A stretch of DNA of 64,000 nt from Spirochaetaceae bacterium (GCA_020353535.1 CP070696.1:3018368-3082367), one strand, 5' to 3'. Positions 51,838-60,567 are shown, counted from the first letter of the stretch. Translations and numbers: made by a program. The notes: generated by a model from the sequence alone, not told the origin.

Positions 51838-52173
51838 ATGAAAAGCACAGATATCGACAGAATAGATAGAGAGTTCAAACGAGCCCGTAAAAAGGAAGAG
51901 CTCATTGAAAAACGCATCGAAAATCGAGCAGAGAGGAGCGTCGGGGATTATATCAAGAAGCTCTATTCCCTCTTCTACCACGACGACAAGAAGATCTATA
52001 ACCTGAAAGACAACGCCGACATCCTTACGTTGTTGGCTGAAATGAAAGAAGACCTTCCCGACAGCAAGTGGGACAACGTTTTACGAAAGGCGATCAAAGA
52101 GACGAAGATCGAAGTCAATCAGCGGGAAAAAGCCTACCAAGAGTTGAAAGGCTACCTGTCGTTGGCGGACTGA
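51838..52173 (+). CDS. Small hypothetical charged helical protein
   Basis: I place the start at ATG 51838 behind GAGGAGGGG (111 residues). It is highly charged, with Lys/Glu/Arg-rich helices (RIDREFKRARKKEELIEKRI, SKWDNVLRKAIKETKIEVNQ) and no signal or membrane segment. I do not recognise the family. Its 5' region contains the GC-rich tandem repeat. Its stop is 20 bases before the convergent DHODH-like gene. Confidence 0.7.
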   Translation: MKSTDIDRIDREFKRARKKEELIEKRIENRAERSVGDYIKKLYSLFYHDDKKIYNLKDNADILTLLAEMKEDLPDSKWDNVLRKAIKETKIEVNQREKAYQELKGYLSLAD

Positions 52174-52192
52174 GCGGCCTCCATCAATAACC

Positions 52193-53188
52193 TTAGCTCG
52201 TGTAATCCGCCTTGATGAGGTTCTTAACATACTGGGCTCGCCTATAAAATCCCGGATCCTGGTTGTTCGTGGCACTCAACTTTCCCTTGAAGGCGCTCAG
52301 CTCTTTGTAACCTTTACCGTCCATCCAGGACGCAGCCTCTTTGATCAGGTTTGCCAGGCTACTGATCTTGTTCTTGTACAACGTGCTCACGACCTGGACG
52401 CAAGAGGCCCCTGCCAATACCAGCTTGATCGCATCCTTTCCGGACAGAATACCGCTATTCGCGCAGACGTCCCCCTTGATGTTGCCGTGCAGCAGACCGG
52501 CGTAGCGAAGAGACGCCTCATACTCCGTTCCGGTACTGAGGTTGTGGCGATAGAGGTTGGTCTGCTCCTCGACGTTGATATCCGGTTGGAACAAGCGGTT
52601 GAACAACACGAACCCGCGAACTCCGATCTCATCGAGCTGTTTGATAAAGTAGAGCGGATTCGAATAGAAGGCGCTCAGCTTCACGCTTAGGGGGATCTTG
52701 ACCTTATTTTTAATCTCTCCCAGGATCTCGATCTGTTCGCTCTCCACATCCATGGAACTCTTTTCGAAGCTGTTGGGCGTAGCGTAGAAATTGAGCTCCA
52801 GGGCATCGGCGCCGGTGTCCTCCAGCTGTAGTGCCCATTCGCTCCAGATCCCCCGATTCACCGCATTGAGACTGGCGATTACGGGGATCCCCACGGCCTC
52901 TTTGGCCTTCCTCACCCAGCCCAGGTGGTCCTTGGGCCCGGCATGCTTTACCTGTGGAAAGAAATTTGTCATCTCCGCGTACAGATTGTCGAACTGGTGG
53001 AGATCCTCCTCCAACCGGAAGCGTTCGTACTGGATTTGTTCTTCGAAGAGGGACGCGGTCACGATAGCGGCTGCTCCTGCTTCTTCCAGCTGCTTGATTT
53101 TGTCGAGATTGGCCGTGTAGCCGGAGGCACCGGCTATAAAGGGATTCTTCAACTCCAAGCCCATATAGGTCGTCTTCAGATCTGCCAT
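52193..53188 (-). CDS. Dihydroorotate dehydrogenase-like flavoprotein with altered active site
   Basis: I place the start at ATG 53188 behind AGGAG (331 residues). The FMN TIM-barrel of the PyrD family is present: MGLELKNPFIAGASGYTANL, IPVIASLNAV, and FVLFNRLFQPDI and SGILSGKDAIKLVLAGASCV (phosphate-binding loop). The catalytic segment reads ELNFYATPNSFE where true enzymes have LN-x-SCPN, so the base Cys/Ser is missing. The family annotated as DHODH-like is usually like this, so pyrimidine synthesis is not assured. It is divergent from the CysRS-like gene, with an 11-base inverted repeat in its promoter region. Confidence 0.78.
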   Translation of the reverse strand: MADLKTTYMGLELKNPFIAGASGYTANLDKIKQLEEAGAAAIVTASLFEEQIQYERFRLEEDLHQFDNLYAEMTNFFPQVKHAGPKDHLGWVRKAKEAVGIPVIASLNAVNRGIWSEWALQLEDTGADALELNFYATPNSFEKSSMDVESEQIEILGEIKNKVKIPLSVKLSAFYSNPLYFIKQLDEIGVRGFVLFNRLFQPDINVEEQTNLYRHNLSTGTEYEASLRYAGLLHGNIKGDVCANSGILSGKDAIKLVLAGASCVQVVSTLYKNKISSLANLIKEAASWMDGKGYKELSAFKGKLSATNNQDPGFYRRAQYVKNLIKADYTS

Positions 53189-53221
53189 CGAGGTTACTCC
53201 TGGTTTTGTGGTGTTTCCAAG

Positions 53222-53262
53222 ATCGCAATCTTCAATTATAAATGCAAACAAAAGATTGCGAT
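53222..53262. promoter_or_regulatory. 11-bp perfect inverted repeat around the DHODH-like promoter
   Basis: ATCGCAATCTT (53222-53232) and AAGATTGCGAT (53252-53262) are perfect complements separated by 19 bases. The spacer holds a minus-strand TATAAT (53235-53240) that is the best -10 for the DHODH-like gene. Confidence 0.65.
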
Positions 53263-53349
53263 GCGCTCTGGCGGCACGACCTTCCGCGCCGTCATCACAA
53301 TACCATATTCGAAATAGCCAGGATGGGCAAGGTTTTTCTCTATGACTCT

Positions 53350-53378
53350 TTGACTCGATCCTGCTATCTGGGTATTTT
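53350..53378 (+). promoter_or_regulatory. Sigma70 promoter of the CysRS-like gene
   Basis: TTGACT (53350-53355), a 17-base spacer and TATTTT (53373-53378) lie 22 bases above the start codon at 53401. Confidence 0.6.
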
Positions 53379-53400
53379 AGGCCAGGGGGAGAGGGGAAGC

Positions 53401-54648
53401 ATGCTAAAACTGTACAACACGATGAGCCGCAGCAAGGAGGCTTTTCACCCCCTGAACGAAGGAGTGGTGAAGATCTTCACCTGCGGGCCTTCCACGTACC
53501 GCCGTCCCCACGTAGGCAACTATCGTACCTTCCTCTACGAGGACATTCTGGTACGCTATCTGGAGTATCTTGGCTATGATGTTCGGCGAATCATAAACTT
53601 CACGGACGTGGAGGACAAAATGCTGGAGGAGGCGGTGGCCTTGGGCAGGAAACCTGAGCAGATCGCCAAAAAGGTCGCCGACCACTTCTTCGCGGAAACT
53701 GAGATCCTCAATATCAAGCTTCCCCCGAAAATACCCAGGGCTTCGACGAGCATCGCCCAGGCCGTACGATTGATCAAGGAACTGTTGAAAAAGGGATTGG
53801 CCTACTGGCATGAGGGCAAGGTATTTTTCGATCCGCTTAAGTTCAAAGATTTCGGCAAGCTGTTCCGTCTGGACATGAGCAAATGGCCGAAGAAAAAGGT
53901 TCGTTTCAAGAAGGACACCTACAACGGTCGACGTTGGAATCGCGGAGATTTCGTACTTTGGCACGGCTACAACGACGGCGACCTGAGCTCATGGGAAACG
54001 GAGATCGGCAGAGGCAGACCCTCCTGGAATATTCAAGATCCGGCCATGGTTACGGAGAATCTCGGATTCCAGATCGACATCAACTGCGGCGGGATCGACA
54101 ATATCTACAGACATCATGACTACAACATCGCAATCATTGAATCACTCTCCGGAAAACAGTACGCGCGCTTCTACCTGCACGGGGAGCACCTCATTATCGA
54201 CGGCAAGACCATGTCTAAAAGCCGTGGCAACATCCTCTACCCCGGAGACATTCTGAACAGACACTTTCAACCCCATCACCTCCGTTTCTTTTTGATCCAA
54301 ACCCATTACCGCAAAAAGCTGAATCTGACAGATAAGAAGTTCAAACAAACCGCGGAGTATATCGATTCAATCCGCAGCCTTGCACGCAAGCTGGTGGGTC
54401 AAACCCGCCCGGGGGCGGCCGGGGATGCCGTAGACGGAAAAGCCGGGAAGATCGTTGATGCTGTCACCGCTAAATTCGAAAAATATATGAACGATGATCT
54501 GTCGGTCGGCCGGGCCGTGGAGGGAATACGCACGATACTCCTCGAGATGGAAAAATGCTGTTTTCCCCTTGACCCTGAGTCCGCTAGGCGACTGGCCGCG
54601 GCTTTGGGCAGAATAGATACGGTCCTGCAGGTACTGCTCGACAGGTAG
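53401..54648 (+). CDS. Cysteinyl-tRNA synthetase paralogue lacking two zinc ligands
   Basis: I place the start at ATG 53401 behind GGGAGAGGGG (415 residues, versus about 460 for standard CysRS). The class I core is present: FTCGPSTYRRPHVGNYRTF carries Cys28 (zinc ligand) and the HIGH-motif variant HVGN (37-40); KTMSKSRGN is the KMSKS loop. Of the E. coli zinc ligands Cys28, Cys209, His234 and Glu238, Cys28 and the His pair (238-239) remain, but Cys209 is Asp213 (NIQDPAM) and Glu238 is Asn242 (HHDYN). The C-terminal anticodon-binding part is shortened. It may be a CysRS of altered site or a ligase with another substrate. Confidence 0.75.
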   Translation: MLKLYNTMSRSKEAFHPLNEGVVKIFTCGPSTYRRPHVGNYRTFLYEDILVRYLEYLGYDVRRIINFTDVEDKMLEEAVALGRKPEQIAKKVADHFFAETEILNIKLPPKIPRASTSIAQAVRLIKELLKKGLAYWHEGKVFFDPLKFKDFGKLFRLDMSKWPKKKVRFKKDTYNGRRWNRGDFVLWHGYNDGDLSSWETEIGRGRPSWNIQDPAMVTENLGFQIDINCGGIDNIYRHHDYNIAIIESLSGKQYARFYLHGEHLIIDGKTMSKSRGNILYPGDILNRHFQPHHLRFFLIQTHYRKKLNLTDKKFKQTAEYIDSIRSLARKLVGQTRPGAAGDAVDGKAGKIVDAVTAKFEKYMNDDLSVGRAVEGIRTILLEMEKCCFPLDPESARRLAAALGRIDTVLQVLLDR

Positions 54649-54693
54649 AGCCCCGGCTAAGAGGGTATTAAGGATTCGCTTTCAAGGATAGCG

Positions 54694-54909
54694 TCAGCTC
54701 GCCCCTTGATTGAGGATGTCCTCGATCGTTTGGGCGTCGACGAAGCGCAGCTCCACGGCGATCTCGCCGAACAGCTTGTCTACACCGCTTTGCTCACGCT
54801 GCTTTAAAAGGACCTGTCTGACCTGCTCTTCCGTCATGGCCCCGCGTTGCACCAGGGCTTCCCCGAGGCGCAGTTTTGATCCACTGATTCCGCTCATTTT
54901 CATCCCCAT
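54694..54909 (-). CDS. Small stand-alone GspE/PilB N-terminal-like (MshEN) domain protein
   Basis: The protein has 71 residues. KLRLGEALVQRGAMTEEQVR followed by VLLKQRE...LFGEIAVELRFVDAQTIEDIL has the pattern of the N-terminal cyclic-di-GMP/docking domain of type II/IV secretion ATPases (LGEhLhx-x-G-h-h-s-x-x-Q-h-x-x-AL). Here it stands alone without the ATPase. Two further ATG codons (54903, 54897) are possible starts. It lies 45 bases past the CysRS-like gene and downstream of the Gfo/Idh gene on the same strand. Its role is unknown. Confidence 0.6.
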   Translation of the reverse strand: MGMKMSGISGSKLRLGEALVQRGAMTEEQVRQVLLKQREQSGVDKLFGEIAVELRFVDAQTIEDILNQGAS

Positions 54910-54945
54910 TGTTGTTCAGGGGACCAGAAAATGCAAGGACAAATA

Positions 54946-55983
54946 TCAATTTGATGGAGCAAGCCTGGATGCGCGGCGGTCCGCGTCCGCTTGAGCTTTG
55001 AGGCAGAGCCGGGTGGCCGTGAATAGCTCCGAGTTGGGGTGGCTCTGTTTTCCCCGAATCGACTGCACCAGGTCCTCAAGGTAGCCACCGGGACGGTCCG
55101 CTGCGGGTTCCATCTCTTCAACTTGTTCCGACTCAGCCCGGTAAAGCCGGATCGTCGGCTCGTTCAATCCCATTTCGATCATGCCGCGATCTCCCCAGAA
55201 ATTGAAGCGCCAATACTGCGGCAGGGTATAGCGAAATCCGTCCGGAGCAATGTAGGAAACATCTCCGATCACACCGCAGCCTCCATCCATGACCATCATC
55301 AGCTGGGCGGCGTTTCGAAACTGAGGGTACGCCTGCAGTCCGGCGTTCCAACAGCGGGCTGCCAGAACTTCGTCGATCCCGAGTCCCGTGATCCAGCGAA
55401 TGATATCCACGGCATGGATGGCGAGGTCATTGATCGTACCACCGTGATTATTCCCTTGGAAGTACCACTTCGGCCGACTGTCCAGAAGCAGCGGATGCTG
55501 GCCGCTGAAACTGACCGTGTGGACCGCGCCGATGGTTCCGGCCTGCACCAGCTCCCGGGTACGCAGGAAAGCCCCGGAATCCCGTAGATCCAACACCGCG
55601 GCCGCGACCAGCGACTGCCGCCCGGCCGCCGCCTCGATCTCCGTCAACTCCTCCCCATCCGTACAGATCGGTTTGTCGCTCAGCACGTGCTTTCCTGCCT
55701 CCAGTCCGGCAATGATCCGCCTCCCCCTCTTGGCAAAGATATCCCCAACCACCAGGAGATCGAACTGGACCGTGCTCAGCATGTCAGGGAAGCTCCCATG
55801 CGTTGGAGCTATCCAGCCTTCGGCATCCAGTCTGTTCCGGATTTGGGGATCTTCCTCGCAGATGGCGACGATCTCCACGTCCCTTCTTCTCTCCATATGA
55901 GCGTAGATATCGAACATATGCATATGCCGAAAACCCACGAAGGCTGCTTTCAGTATGTCCGCCACCGGCTCCTCCTCGGCCAT
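54946..55983 (-). CDS. Gfo/Idh/MocA family oxidoreductase
   Basis: The protein has 345 residues. The Rossmann fold starts with AAFVGFRHMHMFDIYAHM, the usual GxGxxG being altered to GFRHMH. The catalytic Lys is in HVLSDKPICT near 96, and the C-terminal domain has GGTINDLAIHAVDIIRWITG with the conserved Asp/His. A GTG at 55965 preceded by GAGGAG is an alternative start. The substrate is unknown; this glycine-loop variant is common among enzymes of sugar-acid catabolism. It is divergent from the DUF3786 gene. Confidence 0.8.
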   Translation of the reverse strand: MAEEEPVADILKAAFVGFRHMHMFDIYAHMERRRDVEIVAICEEDPQIRNRLDAEGWIAPTHGSFPDMLSTVQFDLLVVGDIFAKRGRRIIAGLEAGKHVLSDKPICTDGEELTEIEAAAGRQSLVAAAVLDLRDSGAFLRTRELVQAGTIGAVHTVSFSGQHPLLLDSRPKWYFQGNNHGGTINDLAIHAVDIIRWITGLGIDEVLAARCWNAGLQAYPQFRNAAQLMMVMDGGCGVIGDVSYIAPDGFRYTLPQYWRFNFWGDRGMIEMGLNEPTIRLYRAESEQVEEMEPAADRPGGYLEDLVQSIRGKQSHPNSELFTATRLCLKAQADADRRASRLAPSN

Positions 55984-56020
55984 TTATTTGCTGACTGTCC
56001 GTACCCGATTCTCGACTTTC

Positions 56021-56704
56021 ATGAGAATACGAGAAAACCACGGTTTTCTCCAGGGAGATTTGACCTTTTCCCGGCCGGCGGTCTACACTCGGGGTGCTGT
56101 GGAAGAGCTTCAATTCGACTCGGGCCGACAAAAACACTGGCAGGATCTGGCCGTTCGGGATCCGGAGGAGGTTGGCCGGCGCACCGGCGTGCCTTGGCAG
56201 GATGGATTCTATCACCTGTCCTTTCTGGGTACCGCCTATCGCCTCGAGCCGCAACCTGCTCGGATCCACTGTCCTGCCGGCGATCCTCTGGCCGGCGATG
56301 CAGAGTTCGAGCTGCTGATGCTGATCTATCTGCTTGGAGTCACGGAGATCGAGCCTTCGGGGAGATGGATCAATGAAAAGCAGCTGCCCGGAGGCAGTAA
56401 TTTCTTCACAGGACCTCATCATCTGCCCAATGATGTACTAGAACAGCGCTATGGCTCGGAAGTACAGATGTTTCACCGCCACTGCACGCAGTTGGGCGGC
56501 CGGCCGCTGGATTTCGGTGACGCCTCTTTTGCATTTGAGCCCCTTCCCCGCATTCCCCTGGCCTGCGTTCTCTTTGCCGCCGATGAGGAGTTCCCGGCTC
56601 GGGTGACCTTTTTATTCGACTCGACGATCGAGTATCAGCTGCCTATGGAAATAATCCTGGCCCTGGGTCACTGTTTCAGCGTCGTAATGCTTGAGCTACC
56701 CTGA
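56021..56704 (+). CDS. DUF3786 protein
   Basis: The protein has 227 residues from ATG 56021; ATG 55955 is also open but would overlap the neighbouring gene. It shows the DUF3786 pattern: YLLGVTEIEPSGRWINEKQL with a FFTGPHHLP element and FAFEPLPRIPLACVLFAADE then FDSTIEYQLPMEIILALGH. The fold resembles a small alpha/beta domain with no known enzymatic role; related proteins are often near corrinoid or one-carbon genes. No such genes are seen here. Confidence 0.7.
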   Translation: MRIRENHGFLQGDLTFSRPAVYTRGAVEELQFDSGRQKHWQDLAVRDPEEVGRRTGVPWQDGFYHLSFLGTAYRLEPQPARIHCPAGDPLAGDAEFELLMLIYLLGVTEIEPSGRWINEKQLPGGSNFFTGPHHLPNDVLEQRYGSEVQMFHRHCTQLGGRPLDFGDASFAFEPLPRIPLACVLFAADEEFPARVTFLFDSTIEYQLPMEIILALGHCFSVVMLELP

Positions 56705-56776
56705 GTCAGCCCGCTGCTGCCCCGTCCAGCCCATCCGCTTGACGCGGGATCCTGGCAAGGATAATTTGAAAGATCC

Positions 56777-57460
56777 ATGAGTCTTCGATTTCGGTGCCTG
56801 ATCCTGGATCACGATGACACGGCGGTCAACAGTACAGCCCTGATCCACCACCCTTCCCATGTGGAGGCCATGCGGGTGCTTCGCCCGCAGGCCAGGGCGA
56901 TCGACCTGCAGGGTTGGTTTCTGAAGAACTTCGACCCGGGCATCATGCGCTATCTTACCGAAGAACTAACCTTGAGCGCGGAAGAGCTGCAGATCGAATA
57001 CAAGATCTGGAGGGAATTCAACACCAGCACCGTACCGCCGTTCTTTCCCGGCTTTCTTGAAGCCTTGGAGGCTTTCCGTGCGCTGGGGGGCACCGTCACG
57101 GTGGTCTCCCATTCGGAGAAAGATGTGATCCTGAATACCTATCGGGCGGCACAGGGCGGAGACGGCTTGCTGCCGGATCTCGTGTTCGGGTGGGATTATG
57201 ACGAGACTCGCCGCAAACCCCACCCCTGGCCCGTTCAGCAGATTCTGCAGCATTTCAATCTGTCCCCCGGTCAGGCCTTGATCGTGGATGATTTAAAACC
57301 TGGAGTGCTGATGTCTCGGGCTACGGGGGTACCCATCGCCGCTGCGGGCTGGGCGCATCAGATCCCGCAAATTCGCAGCTATATGAGAGAACATTGCAAT
57401 GCCTACTTCGATACGGTTGCAAAATTCAGGAACTTCATCTGTAGCGGGAACGGGGACTAG
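56777..57460 (+). CDS. HAD hydrolase, beta-phosphoglucomutase/phosphoglycolate-phosphatase type
   Basis: The protein has 227 residues. The DxD nucleophile motif is ILDHDDTAVNS (Asp9, Asp11), followed by a helical cap (about 15-85), motif II Ser in VTVVSHSEKD, the Lys in RRKPHPWPVQQIL and acidic VDDLKPGV. The catalytic set is intact, unlike the double-HAD protein at 24119. The physiological substrate is unknown. Its stop codon shares four bases with the stop of the convergent cyclase-like gene. Confidence 0.82.
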   Translation: MSLRFRCLILDHDDTAVNSTALIHHPSHVEAMRVLRPQARAIDLQGWFLKNFDPGIMRYLTEELTLSAEELQIEYKIWREFNTSTVPPFFPGFLEALEAFRALGGTVTVVSHSEKDVILNTYRAAQGGDGLLPDLVFGWDYDETRRKPHPWPVQQILQHFNLSPGQALIVDDLKPGVLMSRATGVPIAAAGWAHQIPQIRSYMREHCNAYFDTVAKFRNFICSGNGD

Positions 57461-58938
57461 CGTTTGCCCGAATAGAGCTCCAGCTTTAGATCCTCTTTCT
57501 TGTCCTCGACAAGGGAATACCAGGTGCTCTTCTTGTTTCCAAGAGCATTGCTCTTCATGGCAAAGGCCTTCAGCTTCTCGTAGGTATCGATGTATTCCTG
57601 GGCCTTTTCATACACCGTTTTGTAACGGGGCTCGAAGATGACATCGATTTTTGATAGAATTTCTCTCTCCAGCCTCTGCGCCAACTCCGCCGCCAAGAGC
57701 TCAAAACGCCGCGACACCTCTGTGACGTAGCGCACGATCAACCTGTCGAACTCCGGGACGCTATCGACATGCTCCGCAAGTCGGGAAAGATCAGCCACGG
57801 CGGCGGGATAATTTTCCCCGTTGTAGTGATTCCGCGCCTGTTCGGCCAGTCGGGTGATGCTATCGTTGGTAACTTTCTGCCGATCCCCGCCTCTTACCAA
57901 GTCCACCGCGAAGGCGGGCATGGCTCCGCAGACCTGGAGTACTAAATCGAGCAGATCCGGAAACACCCTGCCCTTCCACAGCTTCTGCCGCAGGGACTCC
58001 TGCAGGGTCGTCAGGGCGGGATTATAATTCAACCGATACTGTTCCCTCGGATTGAATATGATTTCGTAACAGTTGACTTTTGTTCCCTTGAAGCTGACCG
58101 GCCCCATGTTGAAAAATTTGAGCAGCTTGCTGGCAAACAAATCGCTCTTCACCACCTTGTTTTCTTTGACGAAGCTGGAGTACACGCTGTTGGTGGTTAT
58201 GATCTTCGAGTCTTTCGGGGAGAGCTCATTGGCCAAGGTTTGCAGTCTGGCTGCGGTATTCAGAAGAAAGCCGGACAGCAGACCGCTTTCGGTGATAATC
58301 AGCGGAGTAGTTAGATTACCCCCGGCGATACCCGCTGTTACTTTGAAATCGGGCAGGATGATACTGTAGTCACTGCGCGTCGTACCGACCGCACGGTCTT
58401 TAACAACTGCATGCTTGGAAAAGGTACTGATGATCTCAAAGGTAGTTTTTATACAGTCCGTCGCCGAAGAGGCGACCACCACGATTTCATCGCCCCGCTC
58501 CCGATTAGCCAGGGCATGATTCCCCCGGGCGATCTTGCGGATGCCCTCATGGAGGAAATCATCAAGTTTTCGCAGGCGCGAGAGATTGCCCTTGCTCTCC
58601 TGGCAGAATCTCGTATAACCATGGATATCGAGCATGGCGATGTAGATATTTGAAATAGACATGTTACGCTTCAAATCACCTGCGCTCGGGAAATCCGGGT
58701 GGAGAAGAATCAACTCCTTCCACAACTTTCCGTACTCGGACCTGCTCAGCTCCTTCAGGAAACCCCATCGGAGGTCCTTGAAGAGGAGAAAACTTCGCTC
58801 GATCACCGCCTCTGGTTTGAAGGTTAGCTTCAGCGCAACAACGTAATCGATCAAGGCCGAAAACGTCTGGAACTCCCCTGCCATCATTTTTTCACTGAGA
58901 TGGTAAAAGAGTTTCAACTCCGCTGCCGAGGATAGCAT
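57457..58938 (-). CDS. Class III nucleotide cyclase-like protein with helical C-terminus
   Basis: The protein has 493 residues. After an N-terminal helical region (1-100) a cyclase homology domain (about 100-290) begins IYIAMLDIHGYTRFCQES, giving the first metal Asp; the second acidic site is in RERGDEIVVVASS. The usual adenine-selecting Lys and later Asp/Thr are not evident, and MGPVSFKGTKVNCYEIIF is the typical end strand. About 200 helical residues follow (LRQKLWKGRVF to SGKR). It may make or only sense a cyclic nucleotide. It is soluble. Confidence 0.6.
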   Translation of the reverse strand: MLSSAAELKLFYHLSEKMMAGEFQTFSALIDYVVALKLTFKPEAVIERSFLLFKDLRWGFLKELSRSEYGKLWKELILLHPDFPSAGDLKRNMSISNIYIAMLDIHGYTRFCQESKGNLSRLRKLDDFLHEGIRKIARGNHALANRERGDEIVVVASSATDCIKTTFEIISTFSKHAVVKDRAVGTTRSDYSIILPDFKVTAGIAGGNLTTPLIITESGLLSGFLLNTAARLQTLANELSPKDSKIITTNSVYSSFVKENKVVKSDLFASKLLKFFNMGPVSFKGTKVNCYEIIFNPREQYRLNYNPALTTLQESLRQKLWKGRVFPDLLDLVLQVCGAMPAFAVDLVRGGDRQKVTNDSITRLAEQARNHYNGENYPAAVADLSRLAEHVDSVPEFDRLIVRYVTEVSRRFELLAAELAQRLEREILSKIDVIFEPRYKTVYEKAQEYIDTYEKLKAFAMKSNALGNKKSTWYSLVEDKKEDLKLELYSGKR

Positions 58939-58985
58939 AATGTATTGTAACTCCTTTTACTGCGTACCTGCAATCTCGAACTTGC

Positions 58986-59651
58986 TTAGCGGTGAATTCG
59001 CAAGATCCGCCATCCCCTGGTGGAAGCGATTCGTCGCAGCCGCCTGTCGGGATTAACCACAACCGGATCGGCTACCGATTCCAGGAGGGCTAGGTCATTG
59101 ACACTGTCGGTGTAGAAGGAGCAGTTCTTCCACCCCACTCCCCGGCTGCGGATAAAATCGTACACCTTTTCCCTCTTCTTTTCTCTGAGCAACGGACCTT
59201 CTACGAAACGGCCAGTGCAGCGCTGCCCCGCAAACTCCAGTGTAGTAGCGATCACCTCCTGGATTCCCAGATCCTCCGCCAGGGGCCGAACGATCAGGTC
59301 CAGGGAAGAGGTGGCCAGAACCACCTGCCGGCCCTGCTCCTGGAGCTGCTCGATCAATGTGCGGACCTGCGGATAGATCCGGTTCTTCATGGTTTGGAAA
59401 TTAGCCCTGGATACCTCCTCCAGCTCCCGGCGGGATCGTCCGGAGAGGACGGGGAAATGCCAATCCCGCGAATCGGCGTTCAAACGACCGGCGTAGTACT
59501 GCAGGAAAAAGAAGGGGATGTAGGCCAGGGTGTGAACTGGAAATACCCCCCGCCGCACGCCTTTGACCACGAACAGAGGCCCCGAGGATCCGCGGATGAT
59601 CGTGTGATCCACGTCAAAGAAGTCGTATTTCCCTTTCCCCATATCACCCAT
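58986..59651 (-). CDS. HAD-IB family phosphatase, SerB-like
   Basis: The protein has 221 residues. The nucleophile motif FFDVDHTIIRGSS (full DxD), a long helical cap (GVFPVHTLAYIPFFFLQYYA, possibly membrane-associated), VVLATSSLD (motif II) and YTDSVNDLALLESVADPVVV (motif IV) give an intact phosphoserine-phosphatase-like active site as in the HAD-IB (TIGR01490) group. Substrates in this group include phosphoserine and lysophosphatidic or glycerophosphate esters. ATG 59642 is a possible internal start. Confidence 0.8.
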   Translation of the reverse strand: MGDMGKGKYDFFDVDHTIIRGSSGPLFVVKGVRRGVFPVHTLAYIPFFFLQYYAGRLNADSRDWHFPVLSGRSRRELEEVSRANFQTMKNRIYPQVRTLIEQLQEQGRQVVLATSSLDLIVRPLAEDLGIQEVIATTLEFAGQRCTGRFVEGPLLREKKREKVYDFIRSRGVGWKNCSFYTDSVNDLALLESVADPVVVNPDRRLRRIASTRGWRILRIHR

Positions 59652-59754
59652 CAGCTCGCCGAATTTCAGTATTTGTCCTTGGTGCTTGTGTGTTCAAGAT
59701 TTCGTGGTGGGGCAACGATACCAAGTTTCGCCGAGCCGATCAAGCGACTAATGA

Positions 59755-60567
59755 TCACAACCGGCGCAGGTGGAAACCTCCATCCACGTCGATGATCGAT
59801 CCGGTTGTGAAGGGCAGATCGCCTCGGATCACCGCTGCTGCGGCCGCTCCGACATCGGCGGGAGTTCCCCACCTTCCCTCGGGTACCAATCCTTCCGCGA
59901 TCAAACGGTCGTACTTCTCCTTGACCGCGCTCGTCATGTCGGTAGCCATGATTCCCGGTCGCAGTTCCACGACCTGGATGCCCTCGGCGGCCAGGCGGAC
60001 AGACCACAGCTGAGCCGCCATGGAAAGCCCTGCCTTGGTGATGCAATAATCGCCGCGGCTGATCGATGCGGTGTTCGCCGATACTGAGGTGACGAACACG
60101 ATCTTGAATCCGCCGGGAAGCAGGCTCTGAGGTCGCTCCTTCAGCCAATATCTGACAATCCGTTGGGTAAGGAAGTAGGGACCTTTCAAGTTGGTGCGAA
60201 TCAGCTCTTCGAAAGACTGTTCACTGGCCTCGGTAATATCGGCACGGATCTTTGGGGCGATCCCGGCGTTGTTCACCAGGGCATCGATGCGGCCGAGCTC
60301 CCGCAGCGTGTCCACTACCAATGCCTCCCGCTGGCTCGAATCTCCGATATCTCCCTGCACCGGGACAAATCTCTGCCCCGGGGTCGAGCCAACCGATCGG
60401 CAGCGGTTCACCGTTTCCGCCGCCTCGGTTTTGTTCCGGGCAAAGTTCACCGCCACCGAGCAGCCCTCTTCAGCCAGGCGCAGAGCAATCCCACGACCCA
60501 AGCCCCGGCTTGCACCGGTCACCAGCACAACCGGGACCTCATGTGAATCTTTCATGGAGGTAAGCAT
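59755..60567 (-). CDS. Short-chain dehydrogenase/reductase (FabG-like)
   Basis: The protein has 270 residues (ATG 60567; ATG 60555 equally plausible). The NAD(P)-binding motif is VTGASRGLGRGIAL, with NNAG in ALVNNAGIAPKI, the catalytic Ser-Tyr-Lys in VTSVSANTAS and DYCITKAG, and the C-terminal GSIIDVDGGFHLRRL. It reduces or oxidises a ketone or alcohol. Its divergent position next to a GH88 gene and a Gfo/Idh gene suggests a part in uronate/ketodeoxyuronate breakdown rather than fatty-acid synthesis. Confidence 0.85.
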   Translation of the reverse strand: MLTSMKDSHEVPVVLVTGASRGLGRGIALRLAEEGCSVAVNFARNKTEAAETVNRCRSVGSTPGQRFVPVQGDIGDSSQREALVVDTLRELGRIDALVNNAGIAPKIRADITEASEQSFEELIRTNLKGPYFLTQRIVRYWLKERPQSLLPGGFKIVFVTSVSANTASISRGDYCITKAGLSMAAQLWSVRLAAEGIQVVELRPGIMATDMTSAVKEKYDRLIAEGLVPEGRWGTPADVGAAAAAVIRGDLPFTTGSIIDVDGGFHLRRL

